A stretch of DNA of 64,000 nt. It comes from Macrophomina tecta. Its lineage: Eukaryota > Ascomycota > Dothideomycetes > Botryosphaeriales > Botryosphaeriaceae. The notes below the pieces were generated by a model, which did no database searches, was not told the DNA's origin, and worked only from the letters and a program-made list of their open reading frames with translations. How positions within the stretch are numbered: the stretch's first letter is position 1; each line of letters starts with the position of its first letter. A program made the translations under genes and the position numbers. Below are positions 21,719-33,824 of this stretch, one piece after another. The stretch is from contig JAKSGN010000006.1 in the NCBI GenBank assembly GCA_024180945.1, positions 682,001-746,000 on the forward strand, written 5' to 3'.

Positions 21719-24456
21719 ATGGATTTCCGCATCATTCGCTTACTACTTGCTTTTTGCTTTGTGCACATCGACCATGCTCTGACTGTTGAAGACTATGCCA
21801 GCCCCCGCTGTCGGCTTAACAACACGGACGATTTCTGGCTAGGACTGGATGAGCAAAAGCATTCAAAGAGCGATTCAGTACCTGGGAAAATCCTTTCTCC
21901 AAATCCTATACTCCATAGCCTGGCCAAAATGACTATCCACCCGCCCATGTCTTGGTTGAACAATACCAAGGCTACAGCGTATGATCATGAACGCCAAGGA
22001 TGGGAGCTAATGGGGGACGATCTCAGGTGGTGGTGCGAGTACTATGAGGAGCCTTGGAGCCTGCAGAACGAGAGCGACTTTTTTCGTGAACAGGAACCTC
22101 TTTGGTACATAGAAGTCGACCTAGATGACTACAGTGAGGTAGCTTTTCCTTGCTCTACGACCATATCCACGCAGGAGAGCAATACTAACCTCAGCAATTA
22201 CGGGACATCTTTCGCCAACGAATTCCGGCGCAAACTGAAAGAGAGGAATCTACCAGGAGATGCGAAAAACGGAATTGCCACGCAAATATTGCGAGACGAG
22301 CTGGAAAATGCGCGGCAGGACGCGTACAGGAGATCCGACTTTGCTTTTTGGAAGACAAAGGCTTCGTATATGGGTGTAGGATACAATGTCAGTTGCTGGG
22401 GAGGAATAAATGAAGCTTTGAGTAATGCTAAGGAATGGGACAAGGCGGCATCATCAGCCGCTACAACTCTTATGGCTTTGATTCCCGTCCTTCTCACTTT
22501 TGGTAATTTGTAAGAAACCGTGTGCTCGGATCTGCTCGGGTCATGCCTGACAATGCATTCCAGGATTCTCCCTCGAGACTCAGAAGCCTTCTGCTCAAGC
22601 TTTCTCGTCGGTATCATGTCTGCGGCATTCAGTTTAGGGCTCCCAGGCCAGAGCGTAAGACTCGAAAGGTCTTCTTAAAGAGGAACATTTGCTGAAGAGC
22701 ACAGATCTCTGCTATAATACGCAAGATGCACCGCATTGATGTTGGATCATTTGAACACTACGGCCAGGACAATATAAGCAAGCTTGGGAGGCGTGATCCT
22801 GAGAGCAATCGAGCTAAGCCGAGAGCATTCTATAGAGTGGCCCTTTCCGATCTCCACAGTTGGGCTGCTGCACCTCCTAATCAGGATGGGAAACCCTCAC
22901 GCCGTTTTGCAGGGGGCCTGAAATGCACCCCAGTGGCTGTCGAACAGCGCGCTTGCTCTAATGTGTTCTGGAATATAAAGGAGCAAGCCGAGCAATGGAT
23001 CCATCGACCACATTACTGGCATAGCTTGGGCTTATTTGTTTTCTGCCTCCAGTAAGTGTAGCGCCTTCACGCAAGCGGTCTATATATTAACACATTGCAA
23101 AAGGGTAGCCATATTCGTCTTCGGAGTTGGCCCGCTTTTTCTCAATCCCGGCACTCCGCTTTTCATGTTTAGTTGTGACAATTAGTAAGACTTTACGAGC
23201 TTGCACGTCAACAACCTCCTGCTTATGAGAGTCGCAGTCTGTCCTCTTTGTGGATGTTGATCACTGCTGCAATCAATGCAATCTTCAGGCTCACAATGTG
23301 GGAATTTAGTGCACATGAGCGTGTTAGAGGTGCGAACATCTGTTCTTTCCTGAGCTACACGTACTAAATCTTATTAGTATACTCGTTATCAGAGAATGGT
23401 AAAATATCACTTCGAGCTCTTCTGGGGCAACTTGATCAAGACCCAGGCGAGGGGTCCCAAGGAATACTGGGGAGTACCGAAATTGACCTCCCTCCGCGAT
23501 ATAATCCCTTGATTAGCCGTATTATCTTGAGCTCTCAAAAGGCTATTTCGCCCCCGGACCGCCATGGGAGGAAGAGATACCTCAGGGTCCACAGGAACAA
23601 CTCTCAAGACCAGGATGAGGACTCTTCATCGGTGGAGAATGGAAGCCTTGAGGCCGCCTTCCAATGGATCTGGAACGAGCTAGTGTCCTTCTGGCGTTTA
23701 TGGGTGCGATATCCGTTCAAACACCCCATCCAGTTTATCCGCATCAGCTTTTCCAGCAAAAGCTCGCCTGATTGCGCTCGGAGATGGCGTCCTTTGACCG
23801 TCTTGCTCCACCTCACCAATAGCGGCCGTAATCCCTTCGCCAAATTGTTAACCGGCCTGGTGGAAGGATCTATATTACTGCTTCTGACTGTCTTTTTTGC
23901 CTCGCAATGGGGAGGCAATATCTTCGTCGTATCCTACACCATCGCAATGCTCCTTCTCATCGTCACAGTAGGCCGTCTGCTAAGCATTGTGTACATCTGG
24001 CGCAGCGCTTACTTCCTTGGGCTGCACGTTATCGAGTGTCAGAGCAACTCGCAGATCAGTGGCTGCCTGCGCATTCTCTGTAGCTTGCCAGATGCCTTGG
24101 TGGTCGTCAACGGAGCTTACTATTACGGCGGACACTGCTTAAATCTGAAGCCCGCCTGGGCCGCCTGGCGCAAGCGCTATGACAGCGGCGAATTCGACGA
24201 AGTCACCAAACAGCAAAGCGCCGTGGATGTGGATGACTCCGATGAGGAGGCGCTTTACCGCAGGCTCAGCATCCCCAGGAGACCGGTTGGTGCCACGCTG
24301 CTTCCCTGGACTTATCATGACAGAGAGCATTCTCACATTCTGCTTCAAGACTTGTCTGTGAGTCCGATGGGTCATTCTCAATTTTCGAGTGAGCGTAGCC
24401 GCGATTTGAGCATGCAACGTGCCTCGGACGCGGCAGCGGGGCATGAGGCTGTATGA
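21719..24456 (+). CDS. Large multi-pass membrane protein of unknown function
   Basis: Six exons (21719-22509, 22564-22654, 22705-23051, 23104-23184, 23232-23329, 23378-24456) give 828 residues in a closed frame. The third exon could instead begin at 22726. The N-terminus is a signal peptide (LLLAFCFVHIDHAL) followed by ~220 residues with Trp, Cys and N-glycosylation sites, probably outside the cell or in a lumen. About six membrane spans follow: near residues 246-264, 274-292, 399-425, 444-460, 626-646 and 650-675. A long soluble loop separates the fourth and fifth spans, and the C-terminal ~100 residues are polar with an acidic patch (DVDDSDEEA). I recognise no family, catalytic motif or transporter signature. 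A longer in-frame ATG upstream would bury the signal peptide, so the start at 21719 was preferred. Confidence 0.75.
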
Positions 24457-24982
24457 TACTTGTTCAGTCAGTGCGGGAGTCGGATCTCATTACCTGTACG
24501 TGAGTGGAATATGGGGCCATCCCATCAGGTGGGGCGGCCTGATGAAATGTCACCCACCAGATTATGGTGCTACCCAGATACTTTTCCGGATGCGATGACT
24601 TGAAGCCCGTTCGGACAAATGTTTCCAGTTTCACGAACATCTACGCTTGTTGGTACCATACCTCTCATCCCCAGCTCTGAATTAATGCTGTCGGACAAAG
24701 TCTTCTTCCATTTCAGTCAATTTCAGGGCCAATCTTGATCTGTGCTCATGCAAGGTTTGAGTGCTGAATGTATTGCCCGATTAGGGCATAAAGCCCGCCA
24801 GGAACGCCGGAATATCGGACTCTCAGACCGCCCTTCCACCGCGTCTAAAGCCCCGCATCATATACCTAAGTACTCCCGAAGCTCACCCGATGACCGGGGA
24901 TGGACTCATCTACTTATTGTCCCCTTCCGCCCGCCGTAGTTGCTCCAGAATTCTACCGAGGAAACTGAGACCAAAGAATACG
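24457..24982. other. Intergenic region, no gene seen
   Basis: 3' flank of the membrane-protein gene and promoter of the MFS gene. A pyrimidine-rich stretch lies just before the MFS start. Confidence 0.6.
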
Positions 24983-26551
24983 ATGACCGGCCTAGAGGCA
25001 CGCCGCGAAGAGTCTATCGAGCTGCCTCAAGCTGGTCAGCATCATGGCAGCCCACTCAACGCCGAGCCGGAGCCGGTCGCACCCAGGACTCACATCAAAC
25101 TGATCAGTGCCGGATTCTCATTTTTCGTAGCTGGTGTAAACGACAGCAGTCTAGGAGCTTTGATTCCTTACCTAATCCGCTCATATGGTATCAACACTGC
25201 TATGGTATCGGTCATGTAAGCTCATGTTTCGCAAGAAGCTTCACATGTGGCCTTGTACTTTGACGCACTCTGACCATTTCGTTAGCTACGCCATCACCTT
25301 TTCAGGGTGGTTCTTTGCCGCCATCACCAACAGCCACCTGTGCCAGTACTTGGATTTGGGCGCGATGCTGGCCCTTGGCGCATTCCTTCAGATCCTCTCC
25401 CACGCTCTGCGCTTTTGGTTTCCGCCTTTTCCCCTTTTCGCCATCACTTTCGGAATGGTCAGTCTAGGGCAGGCATACCAAGACGCGCATAGCAACAACT
25501 TCGTTTCTTCCGTGAAGGCTGCTCACCGGTGGCTGAGCGCGATCCACGCCACCTATTCGGGCGGTACCCTTCTGGGCCCTTTCGTGTCTACAGCCATCGC
25601 CTCCGCAGAGACGCCCTCGCGCTGGAACTTGTTTTACACCGTGCCACTTGTCCTTGGTGTTGCGAATATCATTCTGTGCATCTTCGCTTTCTGGGATACT
25701 TTTCGCCTCAAGACTACGCCAAGCATCAATTCTGAGACCATAGACGAGTCGAGGAACAGAGAGGCACTGAGTCAGATGAAGGAGACGCTCCGCACCCCGA
25801 GCGTCTGGCTGCTGAGCCTTTTCTACTTCTTTTACTTGGGGGCGTCTAGTACTGCCAACGGTGAGTGTGTGTGTTTGCCAGTCTCACAGTGTCATCGCTC
25901 TGACATTATTGCAAGGATGGGTTGTGGAGTACCTCGTCGAGGTCCGAAACGGCAACTGTCCGACATGGGCTATGTCCCTGCTGGTTTCAATGGAGGCACT
26001 TTCCTTGGCAGGCTCCTATTTGCCGAACCGACCCATAGGTGGGGTGAGCGGCGGATGGTGTTCATATACAGCATCATCGGAGTGGCTTTTCACTTGGTCT
26101 TCTGGCTGTAAGTCTTTCTGAAATATCTCGTTCTCCCGGTCATAGGACGGAGTCCACATCTCGAGCCAAACTGACGTGCAACTTGCCAGGGTCCCGAACA
26201 TCATCGCCGCATCAGTCGCTATAAGTCTACTCGGGTTCTTTATTGGCCCATTCTTTGCAACAGTGAGAAAAAGCATTGGCACACAATCTCTCCTGGGCTA
26301 GCATGCTTACCTGGAAACAGGGAATCTCTGTTGGCTCGAAGCTATTCTCGTCCCACCTGCGATCCTCTGCTCTCGCCCTCGTCTTCGTTCTGGGCCAAGC
26401 CGGAGGTTCCGTCTTTCCGGCAATCACAGGGATTGTGGCTGCACACGCAGGCGTTAAAGTACTGCAGCCCGTACTTGTGGGCCTATTGGCTGCAACAGCT
26501 TTCAGCTGGCTCCTTGTGCCAAAAACATCTGGGCTGCATCACAGGGAGTAG
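24983..26551 (+). pseudogene. MFS transporter (fucose-permease/BSC6-like) with a one-base frameshift
   Basis: Exons 24983-25215, 25286-25860, 25916-26107, 26190-26262 and 26321-26551 read as a ~434-residue major facilitator. The N-terminal part has spans such as LISAGFSFFVAGVNDSSLGALIPYLI. The second half has VPAGFNGGTFLGRLLFAEP then WGERRMVFIYSIIGVAFHLVFWL and, after splicing, GFFIGPFFAT and LVFVLGQAGGSVFPAITG. These are hallmarks of the fungal FHS/BSC6-like MFS group. Exon 3 begins in one frame (GWVVEYLVEVRNGN) and continues in another (LSDMGYVPAGF). Codon arithmetic over all exons closes only if one base is added near 25955-25957. This is either a loss-of-function deletion or a sequencing error. 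The gene lies immediately upstream of the type III PKS on the same strand, suggesting export or uptake linked to that pathway. Confidence 0.8.
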
Positions 26552-26869
26552 CGAGTGGCGGAAATCTGTCCCTGTTCTGCGCGCACATCCGCAGCAATAG
26601 GGTCGCCTCCATGGAAGTGAAGTCAAGAGAATCCTTCACTGGATCAGATAAGCGCCCTCCAATGGCCCAGAACAACAAGAAACGGGGTCTTGGGCGCTAG
26701 TTTTACGTCGGGATCCCGAAATGTACAAGTCAACGCCACAGCGGGTCGATGGCGCAGCAACAACAAACCAAACTGAGACATACAGTTCTCGCGGGTGAAA
26801 TTCTGGGAAGCAGCTTAAGATAACCATAGATCCGCAATATTTCACCTAAACACCTCTGCACCTTGCACC

Positions 26870-28277
26870 ATGGGCTCTCTTGCGCCGCCGTCGGCCACCA
26901 CGCCGAACCTTTACATCACAGGGCTAGCAAGCGCATACCCTCCGCATCTTAACACGCCCGAAGACTTCGAAGCTTTCGCCAAGCAGTGTTACGATACCGA
27001 ATCCCCGGCGTAGAGGACCCCGGTTTCCCCCGCAACATCCCATCAGCTAATCCCGCAACCTATTGCCTACAGCTTTCGCAAACTCCTTGCCCTCAACCGC
27101 AACACCGGCATTGCGACCCGCCCTAGCATCATCCCTTATCACTCCCCCTTCCTCCTCCAATCCCCACCTCCCAGCATCAGAGACATCGACAGCCTCGTAA
27201 GCCAGCCCACCAACACTCACCACCCCCCGCGCCCCTCCCCTCTTCCCTCCCCCCTAAAGAAAATTAAACACAACACTAAACCATCCCCTACCTCCCCAAA
27301 CAGTTTCACGCCCCAACTCCCGCCAGCGGCATCGCACTCGCTATCAGCGCCAGCGCCGCCGCCCTGCGCGAAGCCCGCCTGCCCGCGACCTGCATCACGC
27401 ACTCCGTCTTCGCGACCTGCACCGGCGCGACCAGCAACCCGGGATACGACGTCGCCGTCCTGTCGGCGCTCGGCTGCGCGCCACACGTCTCGCGCGCGCT
27501 GCTGAGCGGGGTGGGGTGCGCGGGTGGGCTGGCGGCGCTGCGCGTGGCGGCGGGGGTGGCGGGAGGAGAGACTGCGCGGGGCCGGGCGGCGCGAGTGCTG
27601 GTCGTGGCGTGTGAGGTGTGCAGTGCACATGCGAGGGGTGAGTTGGAGGAGGGCGAGGCGGGCGTGGCGGCGGTGTTGTTTTCGGATGGCGCGGCGGCGG
27701 CGGTGGTGTGCAACGAGGTGGTGATGGCGGAGCGTGAGATCGGGGAGGTAGACGGCGGTCGGCGCGACGGGAGAGCAATATTCAAGCTGAGGGAGTGGGG
27801 CTGCGGGATCATTCCTGGGACGGAGGCAGAGATGGGGTTTTGGGCAGGTCCGTTGGGTGAGTAGAACGACGTGCCTTGTCGGGCGAAGGCTAACAAGGTG
27901 ATGTAGGGTTTAAGAGTGCCATCAGCAGAGACGTCCCACGGCTGACTTCTCAAGCGATCAGGCCTATGTTTGAGAGGTTGAGGCCAGGGTTTGAGTGGGA
28001 AGGAGGAGGAGAGGGTTCGCAGCCTGAAGACTTTGACTGGGCGCTGCACCCGGGCGGCAGGGCGATCCTGGAGTTAGCTCAAGCTCAATTGGGCATCACG
28101 CAAGAGCATCTCCGCGCATCGTGGGACATCTACAAGACTCGCGGCAACTCTTCAAGTCCGACGGTGCTGATAGTCCTTGATAGGTTGCGGAGAATGGGCG
28201 AGGGAAGGGACGGTGTGGTTGCATGCTCGTTCGGGCCAGGACTGACCATTGAGATGACGATTCTTGAACGATGTTGA
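26870..28277 (+). CDS. Type III polyketide synthase (chalcone-synthase-like)
   Basis: Four exons (26870-27009, 27073-27196, 27304-27856, 27907-28277) encode 395 residues, the usual length for this family. The Cys-His-Asn triad is intact: Cys160 in GVGCAGG, His320 in ALHPGG, and Asn353 in TRGNSSSPT. Other family landmarks are NRNTGIATRPS near the N-terminus, TGATSNPGYD, LFSDGAAAAVV, and a C-terminal GPGLTIE (the usual GFGPG loop, here SFGPG). The homodimeric cytosolic enzyme condenses a CoA starter with malonyl-CoA units to a pyrone, resorcinol or resorcylic product. Starter and chain length cannot be read by eye. The gene is very GC-rich in exon 3. It sits between an MFS gene with a frameshift and a decayed second MFS gene; no tailoring oxidase adjoins it directly. 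Confidence 0.93.
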
Positions 28278-28559
28278 AAATGGAGAGATCCATCCGTTAA
28301 CACGCTTCAAGAAGCACCGTGCCTTGACGGCAAATTGTCTCGTAGTTGTATTCTATACGGCAGCCTTCTTTTTCACCTCTTTTAAATCGGCAGTAACAGT
28401 TCCTAGGAACATGTTAATACGCCCTACAAGCCAGAGCTTCCTGGCTGCGTAGCCTTACCCCGTATTTCGGCGCCCACAGCACGCGTCCCGTCGTGACACC
28501 CCTGCTTGGTAAGGTGAGCTTGGTTGAGGTCAAATCTCTGATGAGCAAGGTCGCAATTA

Positions 28560-29170
28560 GGAAACGACGGCCAACCTACGCATAACAGCCCACATGACGT
28601 GAGATGATTTTGCAAAAGCTGTCTTCAGCTGCAGGGTCTCGGCAAAATGAGCAGGTAGTGTCTTCAGCGTCTTGACGAAAGCCAAAGCATCCAGTGAATA
28701 GTTCTCGGCAACATCAGCCTGGTTAGGATACGACAGCTCAACACGCATCCGATGTCGGAAGATGACACGGCCGACAGCAACACTAACTATCTGGCCAAAT
28801 GTGCGGAAAGATACCTGCGTAATGGCGATGGTCACTTGCGTTTGTGGCACCGAAGCTTGGGCGGTGAGTGGCAAGGATGGGAAGAGGAGGCTGATACCGA
28901 ATCCGATACCAGCTGCAATGAGACCCATTCGAAGACGGTTGTATGTACCTTGAGAAAGCCGAGCAGGCCACACCCGAGTGTTTGAGAACCCAACCGGCCC
29001 ACAGCATACTTCCCTTTGTTGGCGGCCGAGGTTCCAACAATTATGGCGCATGGTATGATAAATCAAGGCTGAGTCATGGCAGCAGTTCCATCAATGATGA
29101 GGTTGTAGCCCTTGACGCCTTGAAAGTATAGCGGAAGGTTGTAGACCATAGATCAGGGCATCGGTCTTCG
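28560..29170 (-). pseudogene. Decayed MFS transporter (DHA14/EmrB type), C-terminal half only
   Basis: On the minus strand the order and wording of a 14-span drug exporter can be followed: VYNLPLYFQGVKGYNLIIDGTAAM near 29130-29060, then a segment with Lys-Gly-Lys-Tyr, then RMGLIAAGIGFGISLLFPSLP around 28930, SFRTFGQIVSVAVGRVIF around 28800, and a tail ending near 28570 (YSLDALAFVKTLKTLP, then AVMRRLAVV). At least one in-frame stop follows the first segment, a frameshift follows the KGKY region, and the N-terminal half is absent. It is a relic. It points toward the type III PKS from the other side, so the PKS is flanked by two damaged transporters. Confidence 0.8.
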
Positions 29171-31043
29171 TGTCCTGTGCCTTCTCCAGCTCAGCCATAG
29201 CACCTGCTCAAGTTGCTCCACCCCCAGACGGTTCCAGTACTTCTCTGCGTATCCTCAGCTTGGTCTCACGTCGGAGCTCCAGATTCCGTGTTTCGAATGG
29301 CATGAAACGTAGAGGGAGCTAGTCACGCTCGAGCGGCTCGAATGCAGAGAATCTGAATACTTTCGATAGAGTACGCGGACCATGCCGGGATGGCCGCAGA
29401 GGCTTAGAGCGTGGGAAAGTGGAAAAGTGGTATCATGGCTTGGGCAGTAGTTGAAGAAAGGCGACGAGCGAGCTTGCGGCGAGTGTCCAGCGGTATCGAC
29501 TTTCCACGGCTCAGCTTCTGCTGACTCAGCCTCGCTTAGCACTAGCGGCTGGGCGTCGAGAATGACCTTCTGCGCCGGCTCGGGCTCTCTTTCTTTCCTC
29601 ATACTTGTTCGTCCTCCCCGCCCCCCAAGTTCGTTTGGATCGTTCAGCTAACATTGTCTAGACCTTGTTGGGGCTGCCGTGATCAAGACGACGGTTGGCC
29701 TATCAGGCTGCCCTGCATTGCACAGCGCGGAGGCGGCTTGGTATGAATCTCCTTCTGGGGGCTTCACCGGCGCAATTTTTGATTGCCTTCATCATCGATG
29801 AAAAACCTTTTTCGTTGACGCTTCTGCCATGCGCAGGGGATCGAGGAAGATGCGATGTGACGGTCACCTTCAGACAGGTCGTCTTACGCCTATGTCTTGT
29901 TGCCTTTCGCTGTCTATGATTCTTGTTGTCTCTTACCGCGCGGGCGCGATAGAATCGAGAAGCGGCGCTCGAACACATTGCGATAGCGAACAGTGGGGTA
30001 TCTGGAGCGCGTTCTGTACACAGCTGCCAGCCGTTAACTCAAGCGTTTGCACCTGAACGATCGCTTCAACGCGTCCACGAAATGACCGCGCTGCTGCCAG
30101 AAATTGCGAATTACTCTAGGGCTCTTCACGGTGGCACGAGTGGCTGCTCCTTCGTGCTCAACACCAGGCAGCAGCCATCAATCTTCGCTTACAAGCCCGC
30201 TGTGCGCGCTCAGCATCCGCATCAGGCTCGGCTTCTCTCCGCCCGCGACTGTCGCCGAGCACTGACCACCCAGCTGCCCCTGCATCTGCTCAGGAATCCT
30301 TCCTTCGGCAACCGGCACTGCTTCTACTCTGCAGTGCTTCGACAGGCCTGCCTGTCCCCGCCCGTTGAGTTCATTCACCCTCTCCGGTGACGAGGAATGC
30401 GCTGGCGTGATCCAAAAAAAAAAAAAAAAAAAAAAAAGCCATCCTCTTGAAATCCCGACAGCCCCTGGACACCTTTCCGCTCGCGTGTAAAGATACCAAG
30501 CTTCCTTTTCCTCGGCCAGGCTCTCGTATCCGCAACTACCACCTCTTTTGTGGCGCTCTGACAGCCTGGCCATTCGCCAACAGTACCTTTGATATGGCTC
30601 TCACGCCACGGCATTCGTGGAGGTCTCCGTTCATCTTAACTTGCTGGAACCACCGTTGGATAATGTGCCTCCACGTCGCTATATTTGGGCAGGAGGACTT
30701 GTTTTTTGCAAGCGTCAGAACGGCGAACCAAGTCTGAACAGCACTATTAGCAGGGAATACTGGCAATATGGCTGTACGTTTTCCGGTGGCGGCGTCGCAT
30801 CGGGCTTTCCTCGGTAGGCAGAACCACCGACAAGGATCCAACTGCCCCACAAGAGAGTATCTAACCACGCCCTGGCGCGGATCGGAACATGTCGCTATAA
30901 TGCCGTGGTAGCAGACAAGTTTGCTCTTGTTTGCCTCCATACATTCACTGCATACCCTTTTCTCTTTCGAGAAAGGAACGCTCGCAATTTTCTGCGGCAG
31001 GTTCATTGCACATCCAATTCATCTTTGCTTTGGCGCTCTCAAC
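29171..31043. other. Gene-poor region
   Basis: No supported gene is present. Open frames of 60-130 codons on both strands have no motifs. A run of 24 A lies at 30414-30437. The right end is the promoter and leader of the Ecm33-like gene. Confidence 0.55.
30414..30437. repeat. Homopolymer run, 24 A
   Basis: An uninterrupted A-run in intergenic DNA. It may be slippage-prone or the tail of an old retro-inserted copy; no target duplication was verified. Confidence 0.9.
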
Positions 31044-32557
31044 ATGACTCTTCTCGGAGAGCTGCCTGCGGTAGCTATATCGATCTTCTGTATCGGGATC
31101 GCCTCTGCAGCTGGTACGACGGACTTCATTTTCCCAACCCTTTGAATGCAGCCTCCACCAGCACCACACCCCATCCTTGCACTACGCACTGACGGCAACC
31201 CAGATTCACAATGCTCCGGAAGCGCCACCATCAGGTCTGAAGCGGACAGCACAGCTCTGTCCCGGTGCAAGACCTACACCGGCGACATAGCCGTAGCTAC
31301 TGACGCCGAGTACACTATGAACATTGACGGCCTGGAGGAAATCACGGGGACTTTAAGTTCCCGCACTGCCATTGGCCTAGCATCACTCGGGGCCGATTCT
31401 CTCAAAAGCGTTGGAAGCTTGGAACTCTCAGAGCTCACCATCCTCAGCTCTCTGAACTTCCCTGAATTGACTACCGCTGAATCGTTGATGCTGGATAGCC
31501 TGCCAGCACTATCTTATCTGGGTTTCACCCGCTCGCTCAGCGCGGTTGACGTCCTCGACATTAAGAACACCTTCCTCTCCGCCCTGGACAGTGTCGACGC
31601 CGAAGGCGAAGTCTCCAACATCTCAATTCAGTACAACCACTACATGCAAGACATCACCCTGGCCACGCGGTGCATCGCCGACACCCTCCTCATTACAGCG
31701 AACGGCGACCAGCTGCGCGTCGAGCTCGCAGACCTTGAGTCCGCTGGCAATATCACCATTAGCGACGCGTCTGAGATCCATCTCCCCTCGCTAACCTCTA
31801 TCGGCGGGTTCCTATCCATCTCCAGCAATAGCGGTCGCTATTCCAGCTATCACAGCCCTGAAGAGCTTGACCTTTCCAAGCTTGAGACTGTGGGCGGCGA
31901 CATTATCTTCGTCGACAACCCCGACCTCACCTCGATCGACCTATCTGCCCTCAAGTCCGTCGGCGGCGCCTTGGTGTTCAACGGCACCGACGGACTGAAT
32001 CTGTTCGACTTCCCGTCTCTTGAGACTGTGGGAGGGATACTCTACCTCTCCGGCAATTTCTCAGAGTGAGTGTGCTTCCGATTGCCTTCCTTCCCCTCCA
32101 GCTCCCTTTATTTCTTTCCCACAGAGTAAGAAAAGGTTTCCGACTGATGCCCCCGTTCCCCAGGATCCACGTCCCCTCCATCAAATCAATTCAGGACCTC
32201 TACATCTACTCTCCAAAAAACTTCCCCAGCGCCGACACGACTGACGAGACCGCTGCGTGGCTCAACAGTGATGTCGTCAAAGGTGTCAAGATCGTGTTCG
32301 GCAGATTCAACAACGTCACTGAAGAGACTGACAGCAACAACTCGACAACAACTTCAACAGCTACCTCTTCAACCGCCTCGTCTTTGTCCGTCTCTGTGGC
32401 TGCCGCCGCGACGACTGCTAATTCCGAATCTACGGCTGCAAGCGCTTCTCGGACGGCGGCAGCTACTACTGGCGCTGCAGGCTCCGGCAGCACGAGGATG
32501 TTCGTGGGTATGGGTGCTGTTATCGGAGCTCTGACCTGTTTCATGTTGGCGCTGTAA
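31044..32557 (+). CDS. Ecm33/Sps2-family GPI-anchored cell-wall protein
   Basis: Three exons (31044-31113, 31204-32065, 32164-32557) encode 441 residues. The N-terminal signal peptide (LPAVAISIFCIGIASA) is followed by a Cys-containing cap and a series of leucine-rich, receptor-L-type repeats (IDGLEEITGTLS, LKSVGSLELSELTIL, LEDLSALKSVGGALVF-like units), the hallmark of Ecm33. The C-terminus is a Ser/Thr/Ala-rich linker, likely O-mannosylated, ending in a hydrophobic tail (MFVGMGAVIGALTCFMLAL) preceded by small residues, a GPI attachment signal. The protein should be anchored at the plasma membrane or wall and help wall integrity, as Ecm33 does in yeasts and aspergilli. The first exon is short and its donor GTACGA is weak, but the spliced frame joins exactly at the Asp before the first Cys. 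Confidence 0.88.
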
Positions 32558-32690
32558 GGAATGGGATATGCTGAGACTGTGATATCGACGAGCTTGTACT
32601 GCTGTATCCTCTTCACGTACTTAGAACCATGTAGCACCTAATGATTTCTCCAGCAGACCACATTGGTGTCATTCATCGTCTACCGTCTCC

Positions 32691-33824
32691 CTATGTATTG
32701 GCCCCACCCGCCCCCCTTTCAAACACCCGCACACTCCCATCCCCACCGACGTAGTACAACACCTCCTTCTCATGCACTTCCTGCACCTCTTCCCCCTCCT
32801 CCCCTTCCTCCCCCTCATTATCCCCCCTCGTCACCCTCAACACCCCACTCACATCTGCCGCAAACCCGGTATCCAACAGCCTCAGACTCAAGCAAACATC
32901 CGCCACATGCGCCTGCCCAACCAGAAACGCCGCATGGGCGCTCTCCAACGGCGTATGGCTCCCGCTCCCTGCCCCGCTCGGATTGGTCCCCTGCGCAATC
33001 GCGTCCGCGGCGCTGGCCACGAGCGGCGTGTCCGCGGAAAGCGACAGCACGGTCGCGTGGACGCCGGCGCGGAGGGCGAGGATCGCCGACGCAAGGGTCG
33101 TCGGGGTCGTCGCGTCGGAGGCGTGCGGGTCTCCGGCCGCGAGCAGGTAGTCGGGCGCGTCGAGGATGAGTAGGATGCGTTTGGGAGAGGCGGCGGTAAG
33201 GTGCGTCTGCGCTTTTTGGATTGTGGTTGTGAGGGCGGAGAGGGTAGGGGAGGTGAGGGGGAAGGTCGACGCTGGGGCTGCAGGTGTGGAGGCGGGCGCG
33301 GAGGGGCGGGTCGGAGGTGCTTGTGGAGCGGTGCGCGGGGCGATGGCGCGGCCGGTGCGGAGGGGGAGGGGGAATGCGGTGGGTGGCTGGGAGGCAGTTC
33401 CGGCGTCGGTGGGAAGGAAGAGATGGGACAGGCCGTCGACGAAGGCGAGGCGATTTTGCTGGGCGAGGCGGGCAAGGTCGAGGCCCTGGGGGAGTGTCAG
33501 CTAGTGATGCACGGCGGATTGAGGAGGGCCTCTCTTTACCCCGGCTCTGCGGCTCTCGGTCTTCCAGAACTCCCAGTCGCGTAGGAAGCTGACGAGAATC
33601 ACGGCCACGTCCTCTTCCTGGGCCTCTGGTTGTAGCTCGTGTCCAACTGCTGTAGGCCGCGCCTTGCGGGCGTCGCTACCGGCGAGAGCGCTGCATAGGT
33701 ATCGAATGACCAGCCAATTGGTGCTGGCACCGAGGATGCTGGTGAGGAGATGTAAGGAGCCGGCAGAAGGCAGGCTCACGTATGGCTGTAGTAGCGATGG
33801 AATGCGCGACGAGGGCGGCGGCAT
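32691..33824 (-). CDS. elp6: Elongator complex protein 6
   Basis: Two exons (33824-33540 and 33485-32691) give 359 residues with a 54-bp intron. Recognisable Elp6 features are the N-terminal LLQPYVSLPSAGSLHLLTSILGASTNWLVIRYL, the Walker-B-like strand RILLILDAPDYLLAA in a RecA-like fold, HATVLSLSADTPLV, and the C-terminal HAAFLVGQAHVADVCLSLRLLDTGFAADVSGVLRVTR followed by YYVGGDGSVRVFERG. Elp6 is part of the Elp4-5-6 ring of Elongator, which supports uridine-34 modification of tRNA. A Pro/Thr/Ala-rich insertion (about residues 130-170) and a Glu-Gly acidic run (GEEGEEGEE) are lineage-specific low-complexity segments. The stop lies only 134 bp from the end of the Ecm33-like gene, so the two genes converge. 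Confidence 0.88.
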
